Of a DNA stretch of 64,000 nt, positions 7,043 through 15,528 are shown one piece after another; within the stretch, counting starts at the first letter, position 1, and each line of letters opens with the position of its first letter. Under the pieces are notes generated by a model. That model saw only the letters and a list, made by a program, of their open reading frames with translations. It had not been told where the DNA came from and did no database searches. The position numbers and the translations under genes are program-made. Origin of the DNA: Bacterioplanoides sp965200585 (lineage in GTDB: Bacteria > Pseudomonadota > Gammaproteobacteria > Pseudomonadales > Oceanobacteraceae); the NCBI RefSeq assembly GCF_965200585.1, contig NZ_OZ241361.1; one strand, written 5' to 3'.

Positions 7043-9869
7043 GACTTAAGCCTCCTGCAACAAATCCGGCGGCTTCTAACCGGTTGCGTTCGTTATCCAA
7101 TAAACGTCGCGATGTCATCACCACACGCTCCATAAACGGATAGTGGCGGAATGTATGTGCCATCACATACATTGGCAAACGACACACCGCCAGATCCCAT
7201 AAACTCAGGGTAAAACCCAAACGCCATTCATCAGCATCAATATCTGTAGCGCTGGCTGCCTGAAGTTGCTGACGGTGACGCTCAATCAGATTTTCAACCT
7301 GTTGCGGATCAAAATCCGGCTGCAATGCAAAGGCTAATAATTCAGCCAGATCATGCTGTGGCAACTGCATGGTTGCCAGCTCCCAATCATAGGCACATAA
7401 CGTTAACTGATTATTTTCATCACGGCGGAAGGCGATATTACGCGGATTAAAATCATTATGAGTCAGGGTTTTTTTCATGCTATCCAGTTTCGGATACCAG
7501 GACTCCATGGCATAAATACGATCACGATAACGCACCATATCTTCATCACTGAACCACTCCGGAAATTCCTGCTGGGCATGTGCACCTAACATTTCCCACA
7601 GGCGCATTTTTTCAGTCATGGTGTCTGTCGTTGGTGCATCAACTAACCAATCAAACGCCTGTAATTCCTGCTCTCGGCCATACCAGATACTGTGTACCTG
7701 AGCGATACCATCAACGGCGGCATTAAAATGCTCAATGCCCCATCCTGAAGTATCGTCAGCGGAGTCCATCAGCTCCAGATCATTCAGGTATTCCTGCACA
7801 ATAACGTAGGCTTCGCGCGAGCTGTCTTCCCAGGTGTGATAGGTTTTCGGTGCAAAGCGGGTAAAGCGCTCATCAGTTTGTGCCATAACAGCCAGCTCAC
7901 GACGATGGCATTGTTTAAAGCCCAGCTGATTTTTAAATTCGTTATACGCATGAGCCAAACGCGCATCACACATCGATGCCATTGAATTCAGCATCAGAAT
8001 CACTTCGTCATCTAATGGCTTTACTTTCACCATCAGATCATAGCTGTCACCCTGTTCGGTTATTGCACTGAAAGGGAAATGACCTACCAGTTTATTAATT
8101 TTATGCGCCGTCAGCTCGGTAATAATTGAGCTGCCTTTGGATGACAAACTTAATGGCTGTAGCTCATTAACAGAAGCATCACGATAACCAGCCTGGGCTA
8201 ATGCATCGGTGAAAAATGCTTCGTTTAAATCCCCCAGCTTTAACCACTCCACCGGACGGTTACGTCCCAGTTTTTCATGGGCGCGGGCAAATTGGTCACT
8301 GGCGATGGCTGATAAAGTAGAAATATCCAGTGCCAGACAGAATCCGGCAATGACTTCAGCCAGTTTATGGGCACACCCTGGCCCGGCACAGCCGATTAAT
8401 TCCAGACATTCTTTTTGTTGTGGCAGGCTGGTACCACCACCCACAGTGCCAACGACCAGAGAAGGCAGTCGCAAAGTAGCGTACACATTGCCTTCTTCGG
8501 TCAGCTCCATATGTAACTGGCCAATTGCCGATTCATGCACACAGGCAATGTCCTGTCCGGTGGCGGTAAACATAGCCCCAATGGTATTGGCGATATTAAT
8601 ATTAATCCCCACCATTCCGGCGGCAATACTGCCTCCAACAAACTGGTTGTACGCCGTAAATAACTGGCGGGCACTGACTTTCAAAACCCGCTGACAAACG
8701 TCATCGGTTAATAAAGTTTCCGCCAGTACCCGTACTCCGCGACCACGTAAATAAGAGTTGTACGTGACTTTTTTATCGTTGGATAAATTCGCTTCAATTA
8801 AAAAGTTTTCGAACTCAATCCCCGGGAAAGATTGCATCTGTGCCAGAATCCACTGACACGCCTGCCAGGTGCAGGTTGTGGTCATATTCTGACCGGCAGC
8901 ATCACCGGTTTCATAGACAAACTGAACGTGCACACTGCGCCCCATCAGTTCTGCATGAACCTCAACCAAATTGGCATAATTAGAATATTTACGGGTTTGA
9001 GCAGCAATTTCCTGTTGGTGATCCTGCACCCATTCAGCAAAGAATAAGGCCGATGATAAATCCGCTAAAACAAATACCGGAACCCGTAACATACGTTGTC
9101 CCAGCACCTTAACCCGAACACCACCGGAGCGGGAAATCGCCGTTGCGCCACGGGTTGCCGATGCCAGCAGAGCACCTTCAGAAGTAGCCATAGGCGCATA
9201 AAATAAACCGTTAGCATGATCACCAAGAATCTGCAGCGGACCGGCAATACCCACCGGAATTTCTACAGAGCCAATTAATGCCTCGATATTGCTGACCAGC
9301 GCTTTTGGATCCAAACGAATGTGTTCTACTTCGCTCAGTGTTGCTCCCGTTGTTTCACGGGCAAAGGCTAAGCGCTCCTGGCGGGCTTCTTCAGTGTACA
9401 AGCCACGGGCCGGTACTTTTGGCAAATTAAATTCATCGTACTGCAACACTTCCTGCTGTGCCGGTAACAGGCGCAGGGCGTAACTGATTTGCCATAACTG
9501 GCGGGCATTTTCCTGACCGGTTTCGTCTTCACTGTCATCATTGCTGAAAACAATACGTTGCTGACGCCCATCCGGCAGCAGCGATACTTTACTGATACGC
9601 AGGTGTTTGAGAGAAAAAGTTTGCTGATTTAAACGCACCACAATGTCGTGACAAACGGCATCTTCGACCAGAGATTCACAAGGCTGGGTTAAGACACACA
9701 AATGGCTTTTGGATACATCTACCGCTTCTGCCGCCCGCCACTGTTCACCACTTTTTTCGTCACCACGGCCTTCACCACCACATAACAGCTCAATATCAAC
9801 ACTGTGTTCCTGACCGAAGGCATAACGGGCTTCACTGGTAAATATCTGAGGTTTTGTCAGAGAGTTCAT
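7035..9869 (-). CDS. Class-I HMG-CoA reductase fused to APH/choline-kinase-like domain
   Basis: 944 aa. Residues about 150-545 are a class-I type HMG-CoA reductase, which reduces HMG-CoA to mevalonate with NAD(P)H. Visible landmarks are ALIGSVEIPVGIAGPL (197-212), PMATSEGALLAS with Glu231, TGDAAGQNM (321-329, NADPH site), SNDKKV with Lys366, GQD Asp440, GTVGGGT (474-480) and FARAHEK with His531, so the full catalytic set is present. Residues about 560-944 form an aminoglycoside-phosphotransferase/choline-kinase fold with THNDFNPRN (His804, Asp806, Asn811) and YDWE (Asp828). Residues 1-145 are unrecognised. GGAGG precedes the ATG, which overlaps the prenyltransferase stop. HMGR is rare in gammaproteobacteria, which normally use the MEP pathway. 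A plausible but untested idea is that the kinase acts on mevalonate or a derivative. Confidence 0.9.
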   Translation of the reverse strand: MNSLTKPQIFTSEARYAFGQEHSVDIELLCGGEGRGDEKSGEQWRAAEAVDVSKSHLCVLTQPCESLVEDAVCHDIVVRLNQQTFSLKHLRISKVSLLPDGRQQRIVFSNDDSEDETGQENARQLWQISYALRLLPAQQEVLQYDEFNLPKVPARGLYTEEARQERLAFARETTGATLSEVEHIRLDPKALVSNIEALIGSVEIPVGIAGPLQILGDHANGLFYAPMATSEGALLASATRGATAISRSGGVRVKVLGQRMLRVPVFVLADLSSALFFAEWVQDHQQEIAAQTRKYSNYANLVEVHAELMGRSVHVQFVYETGDAAGQNMTTTCTWQACQWILAQMQSFPGIEFENFLIEANLSNDKKVTYNSYLRGRGVRVLAETLLTDDVCQRVLKVSARQLFTAYNQFVGGSIAAGMVGININIANTIGAMFTATGQDIACVHESAIGQLHMELTEEGNVYATLRLPSLVVGTVGGGTSLPQQKECLELIGCAGPGCAHKLAEVIAGFCLALDISTLSAIASDQFARAHEKLGRNRPVEWLKLGDLNEAFFTDALAQAGYRDASVNELQPLSLSSKGSSIITELTAHKINKLVGHFPFSAITEQGDSYDLMVKVKPLDDEVILMLNSMASMCDARLAHAYNEFKNQLGFKQCHRRELAVMAQTDERFTRFAPKTYHTWEDSSREAYVIVQEYLNDLELMDSADDTSGWGIEHFNAAVDGIAQVHSIWYGREQELQAFDWLVDAPTTDTMTEKMRLWEMLGAHAQQEFPEWFSDEDMVRYRDRIYAMESWYPKLDSMKKTLTHNDFNPRNIAFRRDENNQLTLCAYDWELATMQLPQHDLAELLAFALQPDFDPQQVENLIERHRQQLQAASATDIDADEWRLGFTLSLWDLAVCRLPMYVMAHTFRHYPFMERVVMTSRRLLDNERNRLEAAGFVAGGLSHD

Positions 9870-10801
9870 GCGCCACCTCCGATCAATAAACCGGCAATCA
9901 CCAGCACGTAACCCAACAACATGGTAATCGCGACGGCTTTTTCGTTAGCTTCCCGACCTTCCAGTGTTGGATTTTTCAGGAAGCTAAGCAAAGAATTTAT
10001 CGCCAGCCCCCATACCAGTGCTGCTAACACAGCGTAAATAATCAATCCGCTAACATTGGCTAACCATAATAATGTAATCTGGTTAATTACCATGGCGCTG
10101 ACCAGCGCAAATACCAGGTAGGTAGCACCTTTAACACCCAGTATTTTGGTATAGGAATCTACAGTATCCCGTTCTTCTTCAGGGCCACGGGTTTTACGGG
10201 TAATTTCGAAACAAAAGCCACTAACAAAGGCTAAGCTCATCATGGCAATTAATACCGGAGTAAAAGCCACTACCGGATTAGCCAATACGGCTAACCACCA
10301 AACAATTAATGGCATAATGGCCATATGTGTTAAGGCATAAAGCAGCAGCTGTTTTTCTAACCATTCACCGCAAAAAAACTCTACCCCCATCAGACATAAA
10401 TAAGCGAACATAATCGCCCACACCATCACACCGGTTTCTCCGGCACTCAACCCGGAAAATGCCAGCTGTACCAAAATGGCAACTGCACCCAGCTGTTTCA
10501 GGTGTGTTAGCGTGATACGGCCACTCTGTAATACCCGTTGCGGATGATTAATAACATCAATGGCATAATCTTTGTGTTCATCAAAAATACGGATAACCAG
10601 AAACAGCGACCAGGTGACCAGACACGCTAAGATATCCAGCCATTGCAAGCCTGACTGTTCGCTGCCATCTCGTGCAACCACTGCGGTAGCGAGATAAAGA
10701 ATAAAAAACAATAAGGCATTCGCAGCCGGAAAACGCTCATCCATCCAGGCGCCAATGCGGCGCCATAGCGGGTCCGTTTGAGTTACAGAAACTTCCATCA
10801 T
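9866..10801 (-). CDS. UbiA-family prenyltransferase
   Basis: About 311 aa with eight or nine hydrophobic segments. It carries both aspartate-rich motifs of the UbiA superfamily: RIFDEHKDYAIDVINHPQRVLQSG (first Asp near residue 75) and ERDTVDSYTKILG (Asp213 and Asp216). These bind Mg-prenyl diphosphate, and the family moves a prenyl chain onto an aromatic or, in archaeal DGGGP synthase, onto a glycerol lipid. The acceptor here is unknown. Three ATG codons in a row begin the frame; GGAG is only two bases before the first, so the second or third is the likely start. It lies second in the operon, 46-49 bases after the MMPL gene, and overlaps HMGR by four bases. Confidence 0.82.
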   Translation of the reverse strand: MMEVSVTQTDPLWRRIGAWMDERFPAANALLFFILYLATAVVARDGSEQSGLQWLDILACLVTWSLFLVIRIFDEHKDYAIDVINHPQRVLQSGRITLTHLKQLGAVAILVQLAFSGLSAGETGVMVWAIMFAYLCLMGVEFFCGEWLEKQLLLYALTHMAIMPLIVWWLAVLANPVVAFTPVLIAMMSLAFVSGFCFEITRKTRGPEEERDTVDSYTKILGVKGATYLVFALVSAMVINQITLLWLANVSGLIIYAVLAALVWGLAINSLLSFLKNPTLEGREANEKAVAITMLLGYVLVIAGLLIGGGA

Positions 10802-10850
10802 CATTACTCCATAAAAGATAAGAATGTTTAATTATTAAAACGGGCAGTAG

Positions 10851-13184
10851 TTAATTATTTAAAGGGGGAGAAGCCAGCTCATTGGCTTCGCTTGATTCTT
10901 TTTCCAGTTCATCAGAAGGGTTGCTATCCCGGTCAAAAAACAGCAATAACAAAGGCAAGAGAATAATGTCAGCAATAAATGCCAATATCACAGTCAGGCT
11001 CATTAACGCACCCATTCCCCAGGTCGGCGAAAATGGTGAAAGAACTAATAAAGCAAAACCAGCCGCTAAGACCACAGTGGTGATCAGCATCGCCACCCCC
11101 ACGGTTGCAAACGCAAATTCAACCGCCTGTTCAGGCGTTTTGCCCTGCTCCCGGGCATAGCGGTATTTCGTCAGAAAGTGCACGCTGTCATCAACAACCA
11201 GTCCAAGGCTCATACACGCAACAATACTTAATCCCAGGTCAACCTGACCACTGATGTACCCCCAGCAACCATAGGCTAATAAGGCCGGTAGAATATTCGG
11301 AATCAGGCTTAAAAAACCCAGCCGGGCAGAACGTAAAAACCACATCATGGCGATTGAAATCAGCACCAGTGCGAATAAGGTTCCCACAAATAAACTGATG
11401 CTGTTGCGGTCAGAAATCTGAGCAAAAACCATATCCAGACCAGTACCCGGCGTCAGACTCAGGGCCGGAGTATTTAATGCACTCCAGGCGCGAACGGTTT
11501 CATCAAATGCCACCAGTTCCCGTGAGGTATGTTTGTACAAATTAATAGTCAGGCGTGTTGCGGTTTTATCAATATTAATACGTTCTTCCAGACCCATTCC
11601 AAAGGGTAAAGACATCTCATACAACAACATCGACTGAGCAATGGTCTCGTTGTCTGTGGGAATCTGATAGAAGTCAGCTTGATCGGCATTTAATTTCTGG
11701 CTGATTTCCAGCAACTGATAATGCACACTGTCGACATAACCAACGCCCGGCTGCTGTTCCAACCATTCCACCAGCCGTTTCAGTTGCGCCATATAATGAT
11801 GGTTATAAACCGAGTCAGCATCAGCCGCGCTAATGGAATATTGAATAAAGTTGACGCCGTACAAGTGCTGTTCCTGCACTTCCAGCGCCTGACGTACTGC
11901 AAAGCTGTCGTCGTAGTAGTGATACCATTGCTCATTAAACTGCAGCTTGTGTAAGCCAAACCCCAAGGCAAATACCACCAACATAGCAATCACGAAGGTG
12001 CGTTTTTTGGCAGGAGCAATGAAACGGCGATAAAAACCCAACAACATATCGCTCATCCCCTGCCCGGAAGTAGCGACCTTAGGAGCCGGTAAAAGTTGTA
12101 GTAACGCCATAAACCAGGTCAGACTCAGTACTCCCGCCAGCAAAGCGGCCATCGCAACCAGATTGCCCAGGTCACGATAAGGTGGCGATTCACTGAAATT
12201 CAGGCACAACAGGCCCAATGCCGTTGTAACGGAGGTAATCAGAACCGGCTTGATATTAATTGTCTGAGCTTTGGCCAGCGCGGCTGTTTTATCCAGCCCT
12301 CCTTTTAATCCATGCTGGTACGACACCAGAATATGCAGACAATCGGCCACCACAATAATCATAATCATCGACGGTACCGCTCCAACCACCGGGGTCAGCG
12401 TGGCACCACTCCAGCCTAAAACACCAAATACAGCAGCCACTGTGAATAATGTCAGGGTCAGAGAAAGTAAGGAGCCCGCCAACGAACGGGTTAATAAAAA
12501 CAAGGCGGTAAAAATTAATAAATAACTACCGGGAATTAATGCCGCCATATCACGCTCAACTGCTTCCGCTAGTGCAACATTAATCACAGCCGTTCCCGAT
12601 AATTGCACATCAAATGCTGACAAATCGATTTGCTGCAATAACTCACGGCTGGCATTAACTAATTGAGCGGTTGCCTGAGGGTCATTATTTGGCAAAGTCA
12701 GGTTAACAATAACCTGTGTCAGGGTCTGATCTTCATTAACGAGTCGCTGATTAATGGCCGGGTGATGTTTTGCATACTCGGCTAACTCAGCAGCAGAGCC
12801 GGAAAAATCTTCATTAAAAAGATCCTCCACATAAATATCATCGCCCTGAGCCAGCATGCGCTGATAATTCGTCAATGAGTCGACACGTCGGCTGTACGGC
12901 AGCTGCCAGGCCTTATCCGTCAGTACTTTTATTTGATTCAGAGAGGCTGGTGCAAACACCTCATGACCATTTCTGGCGGTTAATAAAAAAACTAACGTAT
13001 CTTGTTTATTAAAATCCGATTCGAGTTTTTCAAACGCCTGAAGCTGAGCATTATCGGCACTGAAATACGTGCGAAAATCCGTTGTTAATTGCAGATTGAC
13101 CACACCGGTTGCCAGTGCAATTAACAAGACAGAAAGGGTTAAAAATGTAACCCAGGGTTTTTTCAGAGAGAATGCAAAAAACAT
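10851..13184 (-). CDS. MMPL/RND-superfamily lipid transporter
   Basis: 777 aa with the typical duplicated RND layout: TM1 at 9-27, a large periplasmic loop (about 30-215), five further TM helices (215-360), then TM7 near 395, a second large loop, and TM8-12 (about 590-750). SMIMIIVVADCLHILVSY and SLGLVVDDSVHFLTKYRYA are the conserved TM4/TM10-like segments with charged residues used for proton coupling. MMPL and hopanoid-transporter relatives move lipids across or out of the inner membrane. It is the first gene of the seven-gene operon, so the product of the downstream enzymes is probably an exported or flipped lipid (inference). The acidic C-terminal tail after residue 750 is cytoplasmic. 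Confidence 0.85.
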   Translation of the reverse strand: MFFAFSLKKPWVTFLTLSVLLIALATGVVNLQLTTDFRTYFSADNAQLQAFEKLESDFNKQDTLVFLLTARNGHEVFAPASLNQIKVLTDKAWQLPYSRRVDSLTNYQRMLAQGDDIYVEDLFNEDFSGSAAELAEYAKHHPAINQRLVNEDQTLTQVIVNLTLPNNDPQATAQLVNASRELLQQIDLSAFDVQLSGTAVINVALAEAVERDMAALIPGSYLLIFTALFLLTRSLAGSLLSLTLTLFTVAAVFGVLGWSGATLTPVVGAVPSMIMIIVVADCLHILVSYQHGLKGGLDKTAALAKAQTINIKPVLITSVTTALGLLCLNFSESPPYRDLGNLVAMAALLAGVLSLTWFMALLQLLPAPKVATSGQGMSDMLLGFYRRFIAPAKKRTFVIAMLVVFALGFGLHKLQFNEQWYHYYDDSFAVRQALEVQEQHLYGVNFIQYSISAADADSVYNHHYMAQLKRLVEWLEQQPGVGYVDSVHYQLLEISQKLNADQADFYQIPTDNETIAQSMLLYEMSLPFGMGLEERINIDKTATRLTINLYKHTSRELVAFDETVRAWSALNTPALSLTPGTGLDMVFAQISDRNSISLFVGTLFALVLISIAMMWFLRSARLGFLSLIPNILPALLAYGCWGYISGQVDLGLSIVACMSLGLVVDDSVHFLTKYRYAREQGKTPEQAVEFAFATVGVAMLITTVVLAAGFALLVLSPFSPTWGMGALMSLTVILAFIADIILLPLLLLFFDRDSNPSDELEKESSEANELASPPLNN

Positions 13185-13328
13185 AAAACAACCATCCGGA
13201 ATTCCATCTTCCGGTCCCTTTAAATTACCGTCACCATGACAATTTTTTATCGGCTGTTTTTATTTTTTTAGGCCATCATTTAATGGCGGGGATATTATCT
13301 CAGTACGAATAGAATAAGCCAGCGTAAA

Positions 13329-13357
13329 TGAATAGAAAGTCGCCTTTTATTGGTCAA
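13329..13357 (-). promoter_or_regulatory. Candidate sigma70 promoter of the MMPL-HMGR operon
   Basis: On the minus strand TTGACC (13352-13357) is followed after 17 bases by TATTCA (13329-13334). The -35 is good and the -10 moderate. It would leave a leader of roughly 140 bases before the MMPL start. Confidence 0.35.
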
Positions 13358-13615
13358 TTTATTCATTTTTTTATTGCTGACAATCATATTGGCTCATATT
13401 GATGTATATGAATGGTCAACTATTTACTGAAAATAACTGAGTAACCATATAGAGCATTTCCTGTTAATCATTAACCACTTCCTCTTCTGACATGACTCAA
13501 TTCAGATCAATAGTGTTAACAAGCTCTAGATCAAGATCTCCTGTGCCAGGTCAAGCCCGACGGCGATTGCTGATAAAAATCCCCGCAGGGGGCAGACCCA
13601 TTATTACTCAGCCGT

Positions 13616-13621
13616 TATAAT
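13616..13621 (+). promoter_or_regulatory. Candidate -10 box of the Na/Pi cotransporter gene
   Basis: A perfect TATAAT lies 107 bases before the cotransporter start. The -35 region about 17 bases upstream is weak, and no convincing PhoB box was seen. Confidence 0.35.
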
Positions 13622-13728
13622 GCGCCCGCCTGAAGCCAGCATCCCGGGTTCAGAGCGTAATAGTAAGAAGCTCCGGGCCAACATCGGCTGCGGAAAACAG
13701 TAACAATCCTTCACCCTAACGGTGTTAC

Positions 13729-15465
13729 ATGAACTATTCCTTATTTGACCTGCTGCAGCTGATTGGTGCATTGGGTGTCTTTATCTTTGGCATGAAGATC
13801 TTCAGCGAAGGTCTGCAGAAGATTGCCGGTAATCGGTTAAAAAGCATTCTCAGCGGTATGACCCGCAATCGCCTGACCGGCGTGTTAACCGGCTTCGCCA
13901 CCACCTCCATCACTCAGTCTTCCACCACCACCACCGTGATGGCCGTCAGCTTTGTGAATGCTGGCCTGCTGACGTTTGTGGAATCCACCGGTGTGATCAT
14001 GGGTGCCAATATCGGCACCACAGTAACGGCCTGGATTGTTGCCCTGTTCGGCTTCAAGATGAAAATCACCCCTATTGCTATGGCAATGATTGGTATTTTC
14101 TTCGCCTTCTTATTCTCCAAAAACAGCCGCTGGCGCAACATTGCCGAGACTATGGTGGGCTTTGGTATTCTGTTTATTGGTCTGGAGTTTATTAAAAACG
14201 GCGTACCGGATATTCGCAGCAACCCGGAAATGCTGGCGTTTCTGGATGGCTTTGCCGGGCATGGCTACCTGTCGTTATTACTGTTTGTCTTTATTGGTAC
14301 GGCGTTAACCCTGGTGATGCAGTCTTCTTCAGCCGCAACCGCCGTCACTCTGGTGATGCTGTTTGAGGGTTGGATCTCCTTCCCACTGGCCGCCGCCATG
14401 GTCCTGGGTGAAAACATTGGCACCACGGTGACCGCCAACCTCGCGGCCATGGTGGGTAACGTGCATGCTAAACGGGCTGCCCGCTTCCACCTGATCTTTA
14501 ACCTGATTGGTGTCGTGTGGATGATGGTTGCTATCTATCCGGTGATGCATGCCATTGATATGGTGATTCTGAGCTTCTCTGAAAACCCGGCTTCCATCAT
14601 GAGCGCCGACCCGGAAGCCCGCCCGAATGCAACCCTTGGCCTGTCTCTGTTCCATACCTCGTTTAACATTCTGAACGTGATTCTGCTGTTTGCCTTTATC
14701 CCGGCCATTGTGCGCTTTATTGAGCGCATTCTGCCGGCCGAAGAAGGTGATGAAGACGAATACCACCTGCGCTATATCAGCACTGGCGCCATGAGCTCAC
14801 CAGCGCTATCCGTCGAGCAGGCACAAAAAGAAGTACAGCAGTTCGCTGAAATTGTCACCAAGATGCACAAGAAGGTGAATAAGCTGCTGTTTGATCCCAA
14901 AGCCAAGCATCAGAAGCTATGGAGTAAAATTGCTCAGCTGGAAGACACCACCGATCAGCTGGAAATTGAAATCTCAGACTATCTGGTACGCGTTACCGAA
15001 GACGGTAATTTGGAACAGGAACTGACCGAGCGCATCCGCTTCCTGCAGTCGATGATTCATGATCTGGAGCGTATTGCGGATATCTACTTCCAGATCTCCA
15101 AGCTGAGTGAGCGCATGCAGGAAACTAAGACTCAGTGGCCACAAGAAGCGGTGGAAGACCTGGTGCGTATGATGAATGCCGTTCAGGAAGCCATCATCAA
15201 TATGCAGGAAAACGTTGCCCGTAACGCCAGCGAGGTGGATCTGGACAACGCATTGGCACTGGAAAACAGCATTGACGAGCTGCGTGATGAGTTCCGCAAC
15301 AAGCACTTCGATCGTTTAGAAAATGCCGCTTATACGCCGCGTGCCGGAGTTAACTTTATGGATGTGTTAACCCGCCTGGAACGTATTGGCGACCACATTC
15401 TTAATGTGAATGAATCAGCGGCGGGCAACCGCCTGAAAGCGACCCGTATCGCCGGCAATCGCTGA
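13729..15465 (+). CDS. Na/Pi cotransporter family protein with C-terminal PhoU-like domain
   Basis: 578 aa. The membrane part (1-335) has the two inverted Na/Pi-cotransporter repeats with the characteristic QSSTTTTVM and QSSSAATAVT motifs, each followed by a GANIGTTVTA or GENIGTTVTA segment. Residues about 355-570 form PhoU-like helical bundles (IRFLQSMIHDLERIADIYF, LTRLERIGDHILNVNESA). The family (NptA/YjbB type) moves phosphate with sodium across the inner membrane, in E. coli YjbB outward. Length and domain order are normal. It stands alone, with its own candidate promoter and a strong terminator shared with the convergent GGDEF gene. Confidence 0.9.
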   Translation: MNYSLFDLLQLIGALGVFIFGMKIFSEGLQKIAGNRLKSILSGMTRNRLTGVLTGFATTSITQSSTTTTVMAVSFVNAGLLTFVESTGVIMGANIGTTVTAWIVALFGFKMKITPIAMAMIGIFFAFLFSKNSRWRNIAETMVGFGILFIGLEFIKNGVPDIRSNPEMLAFLDGFAGHGYLSLLLFVFIGTALTLVMQSSSAATAVTLVMLFEGWISFPLAAAMVLGENIGTTVTANLAAMVGNVHAKRAARFHLIFNLIGVVWMMVAIYPVMHAIDMVILSFSENPASIMSADPEARPNATLGLSLFHTSFNILNVILLFAFIPAIVRFIERILPAEEGDEDEYHLRYISTGAMSSPALSVEQAQKEVQQFAEIVTKMHKKVNKLLFDPKAKHQKLWSKIAQLEDTTDQLEIEISDYLVRVTEDGNLEQELTERIRFLQSMIHDLERIADIYFQISKLSERMQETKTQWPQEAVEDLVRMMNAVQEAIINMQENVARNASEVDLDNALALENSIDELRDEFRNKHFDRLENAAYTPRAGVNFMDVLTRLERIGDHILNVNESAAGNRLKATRIAGNR

Positions 15466-15472
15466 TCAGAAA

Positions 15473-15506
15473 AACGCCCTCTGAGCCTGACGACTCAGAG
15501 GGCGTT
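15473..15506. terminator. Bidirectional terminator
   Basis: A 13-bp perfect stem, AACGCCCTCTGAG / CTCAGAGGGCGTT, with an 8-base loop. It sits between convergent genes ending at 15465 and 15529, with A residues on one side for the minus-strand gene. Confidence 0.8.
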
Positions 15507-15528
15507 ATCAATTCCAGGCCAAAAACAC

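Larger units (their letters stand above)
13185..13728. other. Divergent 544-bp intergenic region
   Basis: AT-rich spacer between the minus-strand lipid operon and the plus-strand Na/Pi cotransporter. I see candidate promoters for both sides (listed separately), a small CCCC-gca-GGGG hairpin near 13581, and no ORF that looks coding. Confidence 0.6.

Noticed and set aside
8209..8694. Plus-strand ORF inside the HMGR gene
   Set aside because: It is antisense to a well-conserved coding region and its translation resembles no protein; the same applies to the other long antisense frames in 1-13 kb.
14329..14766. Minus-strand ORF inside the Na/Pi cotransporter gene
   Set aside because: It is a shadow of the conserved cotransporter frame, without a Shine-Dalgarno sequence or recognisable domain.
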